This document shows, one piece after another, positions 35,840-44,634 of a stretch of 64,000 nt of DNA (the stretch's first letter is position 1; every line of letters starts with the position of its first letter). The stretch is taken from contig JAJDEO010000063.1 of the NCBI GenBank assembly GCA_029259745.1, forward strand, positions 62,001 through 126,000, written 5' to 3'. The notes beneath the pieces were generated by a model, which saw only the letters and a program-made list of their open reading frames with translations, made no database searches and had not been told where the DNA came from. The position numbers and the translations under genes were made by a program. This stretch comes from Planctomycetota bacterium. Its GTDB lineage: Bacteria; Planctomycetota; B15-G4.

Positions 35840-36355
35840 GTGGACACACCCGCCGTCACCTTCCGCACGATCGACCTCGCGCGCCATGCCGCGCTGTGCG
35901 TGGAGCTTCGGCGTGACTCGTACGCGTGCAGCTTCCTGCCCGCGGATCGGCACATGGGAGCCGACGGGGGCGAATACCTCACGTGGCTGGCTGCGCGGAT
36001 CGCGGAGGAGCCGGCCGGGCACGTGCATGTCTGGCGGGGTGACGAGATCGTCGGCCAGCTCGAGATGCGGGTGCGGCCAGGCGAGCCGCCGGTGGGGCAC
36101 GTGAATCTCTTCTATCTGCTGCCGGAACAACGTGGGAGCGGGCTCGGCGACGCACTCATGGACTTCACGCGCGAGTTCTTCGTCTCGCGCGGCGTACCGC
36201 TGGTGACGCTGTATGTCAGCCCGCGCAACGCCCGCGGACTCGCCTACTACCGCAAGCACGGCTGGCGCCTCGTCAGCCCCGAGCCGAACGAGCGCGGCAT
36301 GCTGGCCATGGAGCTCCCGCTCCTCACACGCCCAGGAGGCGCCGACGACGCCTGA
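35840..36355 (+). CDS. GNAT-family N-acetyltransferase
   Basis: About 171 residues with the GNAT core: VTFRTIDLARHAALCVELR, VGHVNLFYLLPEQRGSGLGD (acetyl-CoA loop QRGSGLG) and YVSPRNARGLAYYRKHGWR. It would acetylate an amine on a small molecule or protein. The GTG at 35840 begins right before the domain. A GTG at 35741 that overlaps the upstream gene by 19 bases is the alternative. Confidence 0.82.
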   Translation: MDTPAVTFRTIDLARHAALCVELRRDSYACSFLPADRHMGADGGEYLTWLAARIAEEPAGHVHVWRGDEIVGQLEMRVRPGEPPVGHVNLFYLLPEQRGSGLGDALMDFTREFFVSRGVPLVTLYVSPRNARGLAYYRKHGWRLVSPEPNERGMLAMELPLLTRPGGADDA

Positions 36356-36442
36356 CGTCCCGCTTCGCGACATGCGCGATCAATCACTGTCTGGACCAAC
36401 AAATCACTTGATCCCGAACGCGACATCAGCTTCGGGCCAACG

Positions 36443-36469
36443 TTGAGGAATCCGGAAACGTGATAGGCT
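36443..36469 (+). promoter_or_regulatory. Candidate extended -10 promoter
   Basis: TTGAGG (36443-36448), a 15-base spacer and TGATAGGCT (36461-36469), which reads as an extended -10, lie in a relatively AT-rich gap about 100 bases before the radical SAM gene. The spacer is short. Confidence 0.3.
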
Positions 36470-36569
36470 GTTGTGTCCGGCGGCCGATGGAAAGTGGGCA
36501 CGCTCCATGCTCCAAAGCACCAGCCGCTCCGACTTCTCGCATGCACCTGTGACGCTGAGATCCTGATCG

Positions 36570-38126
36570 ATGCGCGTTCTATTCGTTTCACCTTATCTTG
36601 CACAAGAACCCCTCGGGGTGATGTACCTGTCCGGCGCTCTCAAGGCCGCGGGTCACGACACCAAGATGATCTTCGTGCCCGACCCCGACCTCGAGGACAA
36701 GCTGCGCGAGTACGATCCGGGGATTGTCTGCTACTCGTTCACGACGGGCATGCAGACGACCACGGTCGGCCTCAACCAGAAGATCAAGTCGATCCTCCCG
36801 AACATCAAGGCGATCGGCGGCGGCGCACACGTCACGGTGGTGCCTGAGTTCATCCACGAGGAGGGCATCGACGCCATCTGCCGCGGTGAGGGTGAGGCGG
36901 CCATGGTCGACTTCGCCAACGCGGTCGAGGCCGGCGGCGACCTGACGAAGATCCCGAACATCTGGTTCAAGGACGAAACCGGCAAGGTCCACCAGAACGA
37001 GCCGCGTGCACTCGTTCCCGACATCGAGGTGTTCGGTTGGTGCGATCGCGAGATCGTCTACGACGCCGCAGACTTCTACAAGAACAGCGAGCGCAAGGTC
37101 ATCAAGACCGATCGCGGCTGTCCGATGAACTGCTCCTTCTGCTTCCACCACGCCTGGAAGAAGAAGGTCTACAACGTCACGAACAACGAGTACGTCCGTC
37201 GTCGCACGGTCGACCACGTCATCCAGGAAGCGCTGCGGATCAAGGAGAAGTACCCGCTGACGTTCGTGCACTTCCTCGACGACATCTTCAACATCAACAA
37301 CAAGTGGCTCGCCGAGTTCGCCGAGCGCTGGCCGAAGGAAGTGGGCCTGCCGTTCGACGCGATTCTCATGGCGAACATGGTCTCGGAGAAGCACATCAAG
37401 CTTCTCAAGGAAGCGGGCTGCGTGTACGCGCGCATCGCCTTCGAGGCCGCGAACGACCACATGCGCAACGCGGTGATGAAGAAGAACACCACGCGCGCAC
37501 AGCTCATTCGCGCCGCCGGATTCATCAAGCAGTACGGCATCCGCCTCGGCAGCCTCAACATGATGGGTGGCCCGGGCACGTCGATCGAAGACGACATCGA
37601 AACGGTCAAGCTGAACATCGAGTGCAACGTCGATCACCCGCTCGCCAGCTTGCTCCAGCCGTACCCGATGACCGACATCAACGACATGACGCGCGAGATG
37701 GGCTTGGCGACGGACACGTGGGAAGAGTTCCCCTCGCTGTTCAACCGCACGACGTCGATCGCACTGCCGAACCGTCACTACTTCGAGAACCTGCACAAGT
37801 GGTTCCCCGTCGTCGTGCGTCACCCGAGCTTGATGCCGGTGATGCGCAAGGCGATCAAGGTGAAGTGGCTGAGCAAGGCCTACCTCGTGATGTACATGCT
37901 CTACAGCGAGTGGCTCGTCACGGAGCAGAACCGCCTGTACTACAAGGCGGCCGGCAAGAGCGGCATCAAGACGTTTGCGCCGATCGACTTCACGCATCGC
38001 GTGATCACGAAGGGCACGATCCGGTTGTTCACGACGATCTTCGGGCGCAACGCTCAGAAGGTCGGCATGAGGAGCCTGAAGATGTCGCTCAACGACGAGC
38101 GCGTGATGAACCACATGGAAGACTAG
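36570..38126 (+). CDS. B12-binding-domain radical SAM protein
   Basis: 518 residues. An N-terminal cobalamin-binding Rossmann domain (RVLFVSPYLAQEPLGVMYLS, AIGGGAHVTVVPE) is followed by a radical SAM barrel with the cluster motif CPMNCSFC (Cys184, Cys188, Cys191). Typical downstream motifs are FLDDIFNIN, ARIAFEAAN and SLNMMGGPGTSIEDDIE. Such enzymes often methylate or rearrange lipids or small molecules. The C-terminal 110 residues contain hydrophobic patches and may attach to the membrane. It has unusually many Lys codons compared with its neighbours. A strong hairpin follows the stop. Confidence 0.9.
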   Translation: MRVLFVSPYLAQEPLGVMYLSGALKAAGHDTKMIFVPDPDLEDKLREYDPGIVCYSFTTGMQTTTVGLNQKIKSILPNIKAIGGGAHVTVVPEFIHEEGIDAICRGEGEAAMVDFANAVEAGGDLTKIPNIWFKDETGKVHQNEPRALVPDIEVFGWCDREIVYDAADFYKNSERKVIKTDRGCPMNCSFCFHHAWKKKVYNVTNNEYVRRRTVDHVIQEALRIKEKYPLTFVHFLDDIFNINNKWLAEFAERWPKEVGLPFDAILMANMVSEKHIKLLKEAGCVYARIAFEAANDHMRNAVMKKNTTRAQLIRAAGFIKQYGIRLGSLNMMGGPGTSIEDDIETVKLNIECNVDHPLASLLQPYPMTDINDMTREMGLATDTWEEFPSLFNRTTSIALPNRHYFENLHKWFPVVVRHPSLMPVMRKAIKVKWLSKAYLVMYMLYSEWLVTEQNRLYYKAAGKSGIKTFAPIDFTHRVITKGTIRLFTTIFGRNAQKVGMRSLKMSLNDERVMNHMED

Positions 38127-38154
38127 CTCGCCTGAGCAAGTCTTGAGTGTGCGC

Positions 38155-38188
38155 GGAGGCGCGGTGGCCCATGGGTCGCCGCGCCTCC
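38155..38188 (+). terminator. Hairpin terminator after the radical SAM gene
   Basis: Perfect 10-base arms GGAGGCGCGG (38155-38164) and CCGCGCCTCC (38179-38188) enclose a 14-base loop. It lies 28 bases after the stop. There is no T-run. Confidence 0.65.
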
Positions 38189-38247
38189 GGTCGTTGTGGG
38201 TTCCTCGTGAAGCGCGACGCTCCGCATGGGCACGCTATCCTGAAGAC

Positions 38248-40479
38248 ATGAAAGTGTTGCGCGCTCTGCTACTGACGATGGTGCCGATCGTGACGATCGC
38301 GGCGCTTCTCTGGTGGGTCGGCAACGAGGAACCGAGCGCCTCCGACGCACCAGCTGTGATCACAACGAACGTCGAGGAGCAAGAGGCCTCCTTCTCCGAC
38401 CAGATCGACCCGAGTGCCGGGCACAAGCGACCTCCGCAGATCAAGTCTTCTGTGACGACGAGCGACGACGCGACGCCCTCGCTCGACCCCGCTGCAGCTG
38501 ATGATGTCGCTGTGCTTCTCACCGGCCGCGTGACGCGCGCCGCCGACGGCACGCCGCTCGAGGGCGTGCGCGTCTCGCTGAGTACCGATGACGGCGCCCC
38601 GCTCGAGACGTTCACGGACCGCGACGGCGAGTACCACCTCGTCACCCACGCGACCTCGGAGTCGCAGACGCTCGTCTTTCATCCGCGGGAAGACAAGGAC
38701 GTCGAGTACCGCCATTCGTTCCCGGCCGGGTCGCTGGCGACGTCGTCCGAGAGGCGTACCGTGGACCTCGCGATCGACACGGGCTGGACGCTGACGGTGC
38801 GCGTGATCGACCCGCTCGGACTGGCGCCGAGGACAGCGCACATGGCGCTCGTCGATGAGCACGGTGGTGTGATTGCCGAGGACCGCGAGGTCGACGACGG
38901 CGAGTGGGTCGTGCGCGACCTGCCCGTCGCAACGAGGCCCCAGCAGCAGTGGAGCGTCGTGACGCGCGTGGTCGACACGCTCGTCTCGCACGCCGCCATC
39001 GCGCCGATGCCGTTCCTGGCCGAAACGCGCGAGGTCACGGTGCTGCTCGAGCGCGCGGGGCGGATCGACGTGGGCGTCCGTGTGAGCGACGGTCGCCCGG
39101 CGGCGTCCGCCGCGCTCGTCATCGAAGGGATCGACCCACCGATCACCGCGACCACGGACGAGAACGGCCTCGCGCGCCTCGACCACGTCCCACCGGGCGT
39201 GCACGTCGTCACCGGCTCGTGGCTCGACCCGTCAACACTACGGACGCGCCGCTTCCACAGCAGCACGCTCATTGTCAAAGCCGAGCAGGGGACGAGCTGG
39301 TCGCATCTCATCGATGCCGGCGTCACGCTCTCGGGGCGCGTCGTGGCCGTCGGCGGGACGCCGCGCCCTGCGCTCAGCGTCGACGTCCGCTCGCAGATCT
39401 CGACGTCCCTCGAGCCCCTAGACGGCAGGATCGAGACCGACGCCCAAGGGCGCTTCACGATCCACGACATCGACGCCGGCCCGAAGCTCGTTCGCGTTTT
39501 CGACGGCGCGCTCCAGGTCGCCGAGCGCGCGCTCGACATCCCGCCGTCTGGCCTGCGAGACGTCGTCATCGCGTTCGGCGGACACGTGTGGCACGACGTC
39601 ACGACCGTCGACACGCGGGGAGCCGTGCTGCCGCTCGCCGACATCACGCTTCTCGCAACCGAGCACGGCGCGCATCCGAACCTCGCGCAGAGCTGGCAAG
39701 GCGTCACGGCCGGCCTGCCGCGTGACGACCCCGACGGCCCCGACCTCGGCGGCCCGCGCGTCGTCTCCGGCTTCCAGTACGTCGGCACGCAGGCGTTTCG
39801 TCAGACGCGACTCGAGTATCCGCGTCCGCTCGAAGCCCCGCCGCCGGGACTCACGGGGCCGCACGTGCGAACGATCGAGCCACCCGTCGACATCAGCCTG
39901 CGCGCGTTCTTCGAGCCGACGCTCGTGCCCCACACGCAAACCGACGCGCGCGGCGTGGTCACGCTCGACATCGATGCCGACCGAACGGTCGTGCGCATCG
40001 GCGACCAGCACCTGGCCAGCGTGCCCTTCGCGGCCCTCGCGTCGACATCCGACATTCTCGTCGGTGAGGTACTTGCCGCCTGGCTCGTCCGAGAGCTCGA
40101 CCTCTGGGTCGTCGCGTCGAGCGCGGGGCGCATCACGGAGGCGACGCGCATCCGTCCTGGAACGAGCACGTCCGCGCCCGTCACCCTCGCACCCTCACCA
40201 CTGCTCGTCGCGCGCGTGACCGACTCAAACGGCTCGCGCCTGCACGACGTCCACGTCGATGGCGACGACCTCGCCCTTGGCACGCGCGTCACACTCGACA
40301 CCGAACCCCTCGGCCCGGCGGCGTTCGTCATCATCACCGATCGGCCCGGCGACGGACGCTCGCTGGATCTCACGATCCGCGCACCCGACCATGAACAAGC
40401 CACGATCCGATGGACGCCCGGCGACAGCGCCGAGGTCGACATCGTCGACGTCCAGCTCGAGCCGATTCCGCGCCGCTGA
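38248..40479 (+). CDS. Exported protein with carboxypeptidase-regulatory-like domains
   Basis: 743 residues. An N-terminal hydrophobic anchor (LLLTMVPIVTIAALLWWVG) precedes an acidic linker and several beta-sandwich repeats of the form LTGRVTRAADGTPLEGVRVS with a following FTDRDGEYHL, and VTLSGRVVAVGGTPRPALSV with a later QGRFTIHDID. These resemble the carboxypeptidase regulatory-like (peptidase M14 C-terminal) fold. No catalytic domain is present. It is likely a membrane-anchored surface protein. There is no Shine-Dalgarno sequence, and TATCCT ends 6 bases before the ATG, suggesting a leaderless transcript. Confidence 0.8.
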   Translation: MKVLRALLLTMVPIVTIAALLWWVGNEEPSASDAPAVITTNVEEQEASFSDQIDPSAGHKRPPQIKSSVTTSDDATPSLDPAAADDVAVLLTGRVTRAADGTPLEGVRVSLSTDDGAPLETFTDRDGEYHLVTHATSESQTLVFHPREDKDVEYRHSFPAGSLATSSERRTVDLAIDTGWTLTVRVIDPLGLAPRTAHMALVDEHGGVIAEDREVDDGEWVVRDLPVATRPQQQWSVVTRVVDTLVSHAAIAPMPFLAETREVTVLLERAGRIDVGVRVSDGRPAASAALVIEGIDPPITATTDENGLARLDHVPPGVHVVTGSWLDPSTLRTRRFHSSTLIVKAEQGTSWSHLIDAGVTLSGRVVAVGGTPRPALSVDVRSQISTSLEPLDGRIETDAQGRFTIHDIDAGPKLVRVFDGALQVAERALDIPPSGLRDVVIAFGGHVWHDVTTVDTRGAVLPLADITLLATEHGAHPNLAQSWQGVTAGLPRDDPDGPDLGGPRVVSGFQYVGTQAFRQTRLEYPRPLEAPPPGLTGPHVRTIEPPVDISLRAFFEPTLVPHTQTDARGVVTLDIDADRTVVRIGDQHLASVPFAALASTSDILVGEVLAAWLVRELDLWVVASSAGRITEATRIRPGTSTSAPVTLAPSPLLVARVTDSNGSRLHDVHVDGDDLALGTRVTLDTEPLGPAAFVIITDRPGDGRSLDLTIRAPDHEQATIRWTPGDSAEVDIVDVQLEPIPRR

Positions 40480-40749
40480 ACGTCAGCAGAGCGTCAAGTC
40501 CACGTGCGTCCAGGCTTGCCTGCGAGGGTCGGGACCCACGCTTCTCACGACCCGCTCCTGCGAGCGCGCCTGGGCCCGTGTGGACCGGTTGTGACCGCGC
40601 CTCTGATCTTCAACGGCCGAAACAGGCAGCCTCCGGTCAGGAGCACCGTTCCGCCTTGCCACAGAGACACGGGGACACGCGTTGACCGTCTCACTCGATA
40701 CCCGAGCGAGGCCCGCGTCGATAGACGCCAGCTCCTCGACGAGCAGTCC
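40480..40749. other. Intergenic gap with repeat copy
   Basis: 270 bases between convergent genes. The only structure seen is the partial copy of the MITE-like element described separately at 40601-40660. No open frame looks coding. Confidence 0.6.
40601..40660 (-). repeat. MITE-like element, partial copy
   Basis: Read on the reverse strand this has the order GGCAAGGCGG, GGAGGCTGCCTG, CGTTGAAGATCAG, matching the central part of the copies at 54.5 and 57.2 kb. Terminal repeats are not recognisable at this copy. Confidence 0.6.
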
Positions 40750-41061
40750 TCACGACTCGGAAGGCAGTGAGGTGCCGTCGCCGTCCGAGCTTCTCGCCGC
40801 GGCCGCGATGGCCGTCGTGAGCGCAAAGCGTAGTGCGCCGACGAGCGCGCCGCCGCCCGAACGCGACGAGCCGCTCGACCTGCCACCGCGCGACGTCACC
40901 CACGCTGCCAAGCATCCAACGGCAGCACCGGCGGCGACGCCCGCGCGCGGATGGACACGTACGACCTCCGCGGCGTGATCGACCAGTGCATCGCGGTCGT
41001 CACGCGCTCGCTTGCGCACAACGCGCTCGATGTCGTCGAGGCGCTCTTCGGGCGTCTTCAT
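40750..41061 (-). CDS. Small hypothetical protein, third gene of YqjD/YqjE-like operon
   Basis: 103 residues. A charged, helical N-terminal half (MKTPEERLDDIERVVRKRAR, then RDALVDHAAEVVRVHPRAG) is followed by a glycine-rich hydrophobic segment VAAGAAVGCLAAWVTSRGG and a second hydrophobic stretch ALTTAIAAAA. The ATG overlaps the previous stop (ATGA), and GAGAGG lies 7 bases before it. It occupies the place of YqjK in the YqjD-YqjE-YqjK arrangement of other bacteria, but I see no direct sequence match. Confidence 0.7.
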   Translation of the reverse strand: MKTPEERLDDIERVVRKRARDDRDALVDHAAEVVRVHPRAGVAAGAAVGCLAAWVTSRGGRSSGSSRSGGGALVGALRFALTTAIAAAARSSDGDGTSLPSES

Positions 41062-41546
41062 GATCTTACCTCTCGTGGCGCGGCTGCCACGGCGGCCGAC
41101 TCCACGGGGAACTCTGCTTCGAGGGCATCGAGCGTGCGCTCGGCGAGGTGTCGCGCGGCAAGCCAGCCAACGATCGCGATCGACGCCAGGACACCGAGGC
41201 CGGTGATGAGCGCGCCTTGCCAAAGCGGCGCCGTCATGACGGATGCGATCAGCCCCGCGAGGCCCCAGAGCGTGAGCACGATCGCCACGATCGCCGAGGC
41301 CAGCACGAGGGCGCCGCCGGCCGCCGAGAGGATCAACTGACGAACGAAGCGACGTGAGCGGAGCTTGGCCCGTACGAGCTTGATCCGCGCGAGGCTCTTC
41401 GTGCTCTTCAGCAGCCGGCGACCGCGCGTCGAGACATCGGCCCACAGGGACTCGAGATCGATCTCGTCCGCGTTCCCGGCGCCCGGTGGTGTTCCCGTGG
41501 CGGCGCGCTCGGAACTCCGCGACGTCTCGTTGCCGAACTGATGCAT
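41058..41546 (-). CDS. YqjE-like membrane protein (phage holin superfamily III type)
   Basis: 162 residues. A polar N-terminal 60 residues is followed by a basic region (RIKLVRAKLRSRRFVR) and two long hydrophobic helices, LILSAAGGALVLASAIVAIV and ALITGLGVLASIAIVGWLAA. The layout fits the YqjE/holin-like PF07332 family, stress-linked inner-membrane proteins. It is the middle gene of three on the reverse strand and is coupled to the next by ATGA. Confidence 0.75.
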   Translation of the reverse strand: MHQFGNETSRSSERAATGTPPGAGNADEIDLESLWADVSTRGRRLLKSTKSLARIKLVRAKLRSRRFVRQLILSAAGGALVLASAIVAIVLTLWGLAGLIASVMTAPLWQGALITGLGVLASIAIVGWLAARHLAERTLDALEAEFPVESAAVAAAPREVRS

Positions 41547-41576
41547 TGCTCGATGCCCCCGAAGAGAGTGGTCGAC

Positions 41577-41855
41577 TCAGCGTCGATTGATGAGGAGTCC
41601 GACGAAGAAACCGATGCCAGCGGCAACCGCCACCGACTTGAGCGGCTCCTTCTTGACGGACTTCGCGAGCGCTTCGGTGTGTTCGATGACGCTCTCGCGT
41701 CCCGATTCGTAGAGGGCTGTCGCACCTTCGACAGCCTCCTCGACGACCTTCTCGGCACCGAGTCGCACTTCATGTGCAGCGTTCTCGACGTGCTCACGGG
41801 CCGTCCCGTCGTTCGTGGTGTTCTTGGTGTTCGCAACCTTCGTGGGTGATGCCAT
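41577..41855 (-). CDS. DUF883 (ElaB/YqjD-like) membrane-anchored protein
   Basis: 92 residues: a soluble helical, coiled-coil-like part (EVRLGAEKVVEEAVEGATAL) and a C-terminal membrane anchor ending SVAVAAGIGFFVGLLINRR, the DUF883 signature. ElaB and YqjD are stationary-phase proteins that bind ribosomes and anchor them to the membrane. AAGGAG lies 9 bases before the ATG. It starts a three-gene operon. Confidence 0.88.
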   Translation of the reverse strand: MASPTKVANTKNTTNDGTAREHVENAAHEVRLGAEKVVEEAVEGATALYESGRESVIEHTEALAKSVKKEPLKSVAVAAGIGFFVGLLINRR

Positions 41856-41981
41856 CGCTCAATACTCCTTCGAATGGGGGTTCAAGTGTCTCGCCCGGGT
41901 TGTTCATGGACGATCGTTGCGCGGTCTGAGCTGGGCCGTACTAGCGCGGCGATGCGAGAGCATTGCTTGCTAGCAAGGGTC

Positions 41982-42009
41982 CAGATGCAACCGCAGCAGA
42001 TCGTCTGTG
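41982..42009 (+). repeat. MITE-like element, end copy
   Basis: From 41982 to 42005 the bases are identical over 24 positions to 54578-54601, starting CAGATGCAACC and ending GCAGATCGTC. After one mismatch, GTGA continues the match. It lies upstream of the DUF883 gene, just beyond the terminator of the PRC-barrel gene. Confidence 0.75.
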
Positions 42010-42019
42010 ACCGGGCGAC

Positions 42020-42048
42020 GGGAGCCCGCGCACGCTGCGCGGGCTCCC
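42020..42048 (-). terminator. Hairpin terminator after the PRC-barrel gene
   Basis: Perfect 12-base arms GGGAGCCCGCGC (42020-42031) and GCGCGGGCTCCC (42037-42048) enclose the loop ACGCT. It starts 18 bases after the stop of the reverse-strand gene. Confidence 0.8.
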
Positions 42049-42066
42049 ATCTGCTTCAGCAACCGA

Positions 42067-43491
42067 TCAGCGCTGCGTCGTCATCTTGGCGACGCGTTCG
42101 CGGAAGACGGGGCTGTACAGCGAAGCGCCGACAGAGCCATCAAGCTCCGGTGCGTTCGCAAGCGCCGACTTCGGCAGCTTGACCGTGAGTTCCTTCGACG
42201 CATTGGCCGACTTCACATCGATGAGCGACCACGGCAGCACGCGTACGCCGTCATGATCGACGGTGACGTATGCAAGCTTGCGCTCCTGCGTGTTGAAGTA
42301 CAGGTCCTCGACCCCACTCACGCTCGAGCCATCGTTGGCAAGCACGGTCATGTCGGCAACCGACGAGGCCAGCAAGCGCCCCTGGTCACCGGCCCTACCG
42401 GCCGTCGACGAGTCCGTGAGCTGCGACTCGTTGAGGTAGAAGCACTCTTCCTCGGCGTTCCACTTGAGCGAGGCGATCGGTACGACCGCACCCGACTCGA
42501 GCAGCACGTCGTTGACGTTGCCCGATTCGAGGTCGAGCACGAGGTTCGCGATCGAATCCTCGTTCTCACCCTTGCGGCGCATGCCGAAGCGATCACGCAC
42601 GCGGGTGTTCTCCTCGTCATCGGTGTCTTGCTGCACGACAGGTTCGCCGTTGGCGGTCTTCACGACCGTCGCGCCGATCACTTTCGCGAGCGTCACGATG
42701 CCCGAGCGGTCTTCGGTCGACTCGCGCGGATCGTATGGAGCGCGGTCGACGCCGAAGTACGAGTAGAGACTGTCGCGGTACGGCGGGTTGTCGAGGCTTT
42801 CCGAGCCATCGCCGAGCGTCGGCGCCCGTTCCAGGCGCGACTTCGTGAGGTTCGACGTGAGGATGAACTCACCGTCATCGAGGCGGTTGAACTGCACCGC
42901 GTCGAGCGGGACGACCTTCGACTCGGCACCGATGCCGAGGACGCCGCCGATCGACGTCGTGAGATACGCCAGGCTGCCAGAACGTGCATCGATGAACGCA
43001 CCGCCAACGGAGCCGAGGGCTTCGTCGTTCGTCGTCGCATCGTGGATGTCGAGGCCGACGATCGTCGACAACATCATCTTGCAGGGCTCCTGATGACGTT
43101 TGACGCCATCCTTGCTGCCCTTGCTGTCGTGCATGCCACGCTTGCTGTCGTTGATGCGCCAGGCGTTGCCGTAGCTGTGCATCTCCTGCTTGCGCTTGGC
43201 ACGGTACGCGTCGAGTTCGTCGGGCGTCCGGGCGCGGAAGGTCTTGCCGTCGGCGTCCCAGCGGAGTTGCTCGAACGAGCCGACAGCGCCGCTTTCGAAG
43301 ATCACTTCGTGGATGGCGCCGCTTTCGTCAACGACGATGTCGCGAATCTCTTCGCGCATTCCGTTGGCGTCCATGACCGTGAGGTCGAGGAGCTTCTCGC
43401 TCGAGATGTAGACGGGGTAGGTGTCGACGTCGGTGGGTGCGGCGAAAGCCGACACGCCGAGGGCGAGTGCTGCTGTGGTGGTGGTGAACAT
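42067..43491 (-). CDS. PRC-barrel domain protein, periplasmic
   Basis: 474 residues with a signal peptide (TTTTAALALGVSAFAAP). Repeated PRC-barrel-like units follow: VYISSEKLLDLTV...IRDIVVDESGAIHEVIFE, VGGAFIDARSGSLAYLTTSI, and MTVLANDGSSVSGVEDLYF. PRC-barrels are small beta-barrels used for RNA or protein contacts; the role here is unknown. An MHSYGNAWRINDSKRGMHDS region is polar and low in structure. It is flanked by other envelope stress proteins (CsbD, DUF883), all on the reverse strand. Confidence 0.85.
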   Translation of the reverse strand: MFTTTTAALALGVSAFAAPTDVDTYPVYISSEKLLDLTVMDANGMREEIRDIVVDESGAIHEVIFESGAVGSFEQLRWDADGKTFRARTPDELDAYRAKRKQEMHSYGNAWRINDSKRGMHDSKGSKDGVKRHQEPCKMMLSTIVGLDIHDATTNDEALGSVGGAFIDARSGSLAYLTTSIGGVLGIGAESKVVPLDAVQFNRLDDGEFILTSNLTKSRLERAPTLGDGSESLDNPPYRDSLYSYFGVDRAPYDPRESTEDRSGIVTLAKVIGATVVKTANGEPVVQQDTDDEENTRVRDRFGMRRKGENEDSIANLVLDLESGNVNDVLLESGAVVPIASLKWNAEEECFYLNESQLTDSSTAGRAGDQGRLLASSVADMTVLANDGSSVSGVEDLYFNTQERKLAYVTVDHDGVRVLPWSLIDVKSANASKELTVKLPKSALANAPELDGSVGASLYSPVFRERVAKMTTQR

Positions 43492-43532
43492 CGGTGTGGG
43501 GTCCGTGTCAGAGTTGGTTGTGTGGGGGTGGT

Positions 43533-43558
43533 GACGCGCGGGAGATCCCGTGCGCGTC
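43533..43558 (-). terminator. Hairpin at the end of the CsbD gene
   Basis: Arms GACGCGCGGG and CCCGTGCGCGTC pair with a two-base bulge around AGAT. It overlaps the end of the CsbD frame. Confidence 0.5.
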
Positions 43559-43760
43559 AGCTGTCGCAGGCGCGGCAGAAGTCGTCTGCCTCCTTGCGAG
43601 CTTTGTCCTTGCCGTAGCCGTAGGCTTCCTGGAGCTTGCCTTCGAGCTGGTCCCGGCGTCCCTCGATCACATCGAGGTCATCGTCGGTGAGCTTGCCCCA
43701 GCGTGTCTTGGCCTGGCCCTTGAACTGCTTCCAGTTGCCTTCGATTCGATCCCAGTTCAT
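43557..43760 (-). CDS. CsbD/YjbJ-like stress protein
   Basis: 67 residues, MNWDRIEGNWKQFKGQAKTR, then WGKLTDDDLDVIEGRRDQLE and LQEAYGYGKDKARKEADDF. This is the full CsbD signature. It is a small, abundant general-stress protein of unknown mechanism. AGGAGAG lies 5 bases before the ATG. Confidence 0.95.
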   Translation of the reverse strand: MNWDRIEGNWKQFKGQAKTRWGKLTDDDLDVIEGRRDQLEGKLQEAYGYGKDKARKEADDFCRACDS

Positions 43761-44049
43761 CTGCTCTCTCCTTGCTGTTGGTGAGTTTGCGATGACGACG
43801 GGAGCGCCGAGTGCGTACTCGATCTCCGCGCGTCGACCTGAGCAACGTGCTCGGGCCGGATATCGAAATGCACATGCCGTGCCAAACACGCAGCGGCCGC
43901 GCTTGCGTCGGAACGACGCGCAATTCGCCTTCCCACCATTGGTGGTCGGCCAAGAACGTGCGCAGATCTACAATCGGAAAACCACGCAACGCACTGTCGC
44001 CGACACGATCGTCGCGAGGTCGCAACAGCTCGACGATGGACCATGTGGG
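43761..44049. other. Gap with a possible gene remnant
   Basis: 289 bases upstream of csbD. On the reverse strand one frame reads GFPIVDLRTFLADHQWWEGE and then VVPTQARPLRVWHG, which looks protein-like, but its wobble bases are less GC-biased than in real genes here and it runs into the csbD gene in another frame. It may be a decayed gene or chance. The gap must also hold the csbD promoter. Confidence 0.3.
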
Positions 44050-44634
44050 TCAGTCGAGCGCGCGTTCCACGCGTGCGCGCAGCGTCGGCAGGACGTCGTC
44101 CGCGAACCACGGGTTGCGCTTCATCCAGATGTTGTTGCGCGGGCTCGGGTGCGGAAGCGGTATGACGACCTCGCCGAAGTCGCGCCAGCGGCCCACGATG
44201 TCGGTGAGCGTGGCGCGACGTTCGTCGAGGTGCCACGCCAGCGCGTACTGACCGATGACGAGCGTGAGCGCGAGGTCGGGCATCTGAGCGAGGAGCTTGT
44301 CGCGCCAGGCGGGTGCACACTCGGGGCGCGGGGGGAGGTCGCCCGACTTGCCGGTGCCCGGATAGCAAAAGCCCATCGGCAGGATCGCGACGCGTTCGGC
44401 GTCGTAGAAGGTCTCGCGCGTGACACCCATCCAGTCGCGCAGGCGCTCGCCGCTCGGGTCGTCGAAGGGAACGCCCGACTCGTGCACGCGTCGGCCCGGC
44501 GCCTGGCCGGCGATCAGGATGCGCGCACCCCGCGACACCTGGAGCACAGGGCGAACCCCGTGCTCCAGGTGTTCGGCGCAGAGCGTGCATGCCCTTGCAT
44601 CACGCAGTAGCCGCTCGAGCGCTGCGGCTGTCAC
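44050..44634 (-). CDS. Uracil-DNA glycosylase family protein
   Basis: 194 residues. ILIAGQAPGRRVHESGVPFD is the UDG motif A region, and LPHPSPRNNIWMKRNPWF the motif B region. Cys residues in CTLC near the N-terminus, GFCYPGTG and RPEC fit the four ligands of an iron-sulfur cluster as in family 4 enzymes. It removes damaged or deaminated bases. The GTG start overlaps the AhpD-like stop (GTGA), so it belongs to the sigma-factor operon. Confidence 0.88.
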   Translation of the reverse strand: MTAAALERLLRDARACTLCAEHLEHGVRPVLQVSRGARILIAGQAPGRRVHESGVPFDDPSGERLRDWMGVTRETFYDAERVAILPMGFCYPGTGKSGDLPPRPECAPAWRDKLLAQMPDLALTLVIGQYALAWHLDERRATLTDIVGRWRDFGEVVIPLPHPSPRNNIWMKRNPWFADDVLPTLRARVERALD

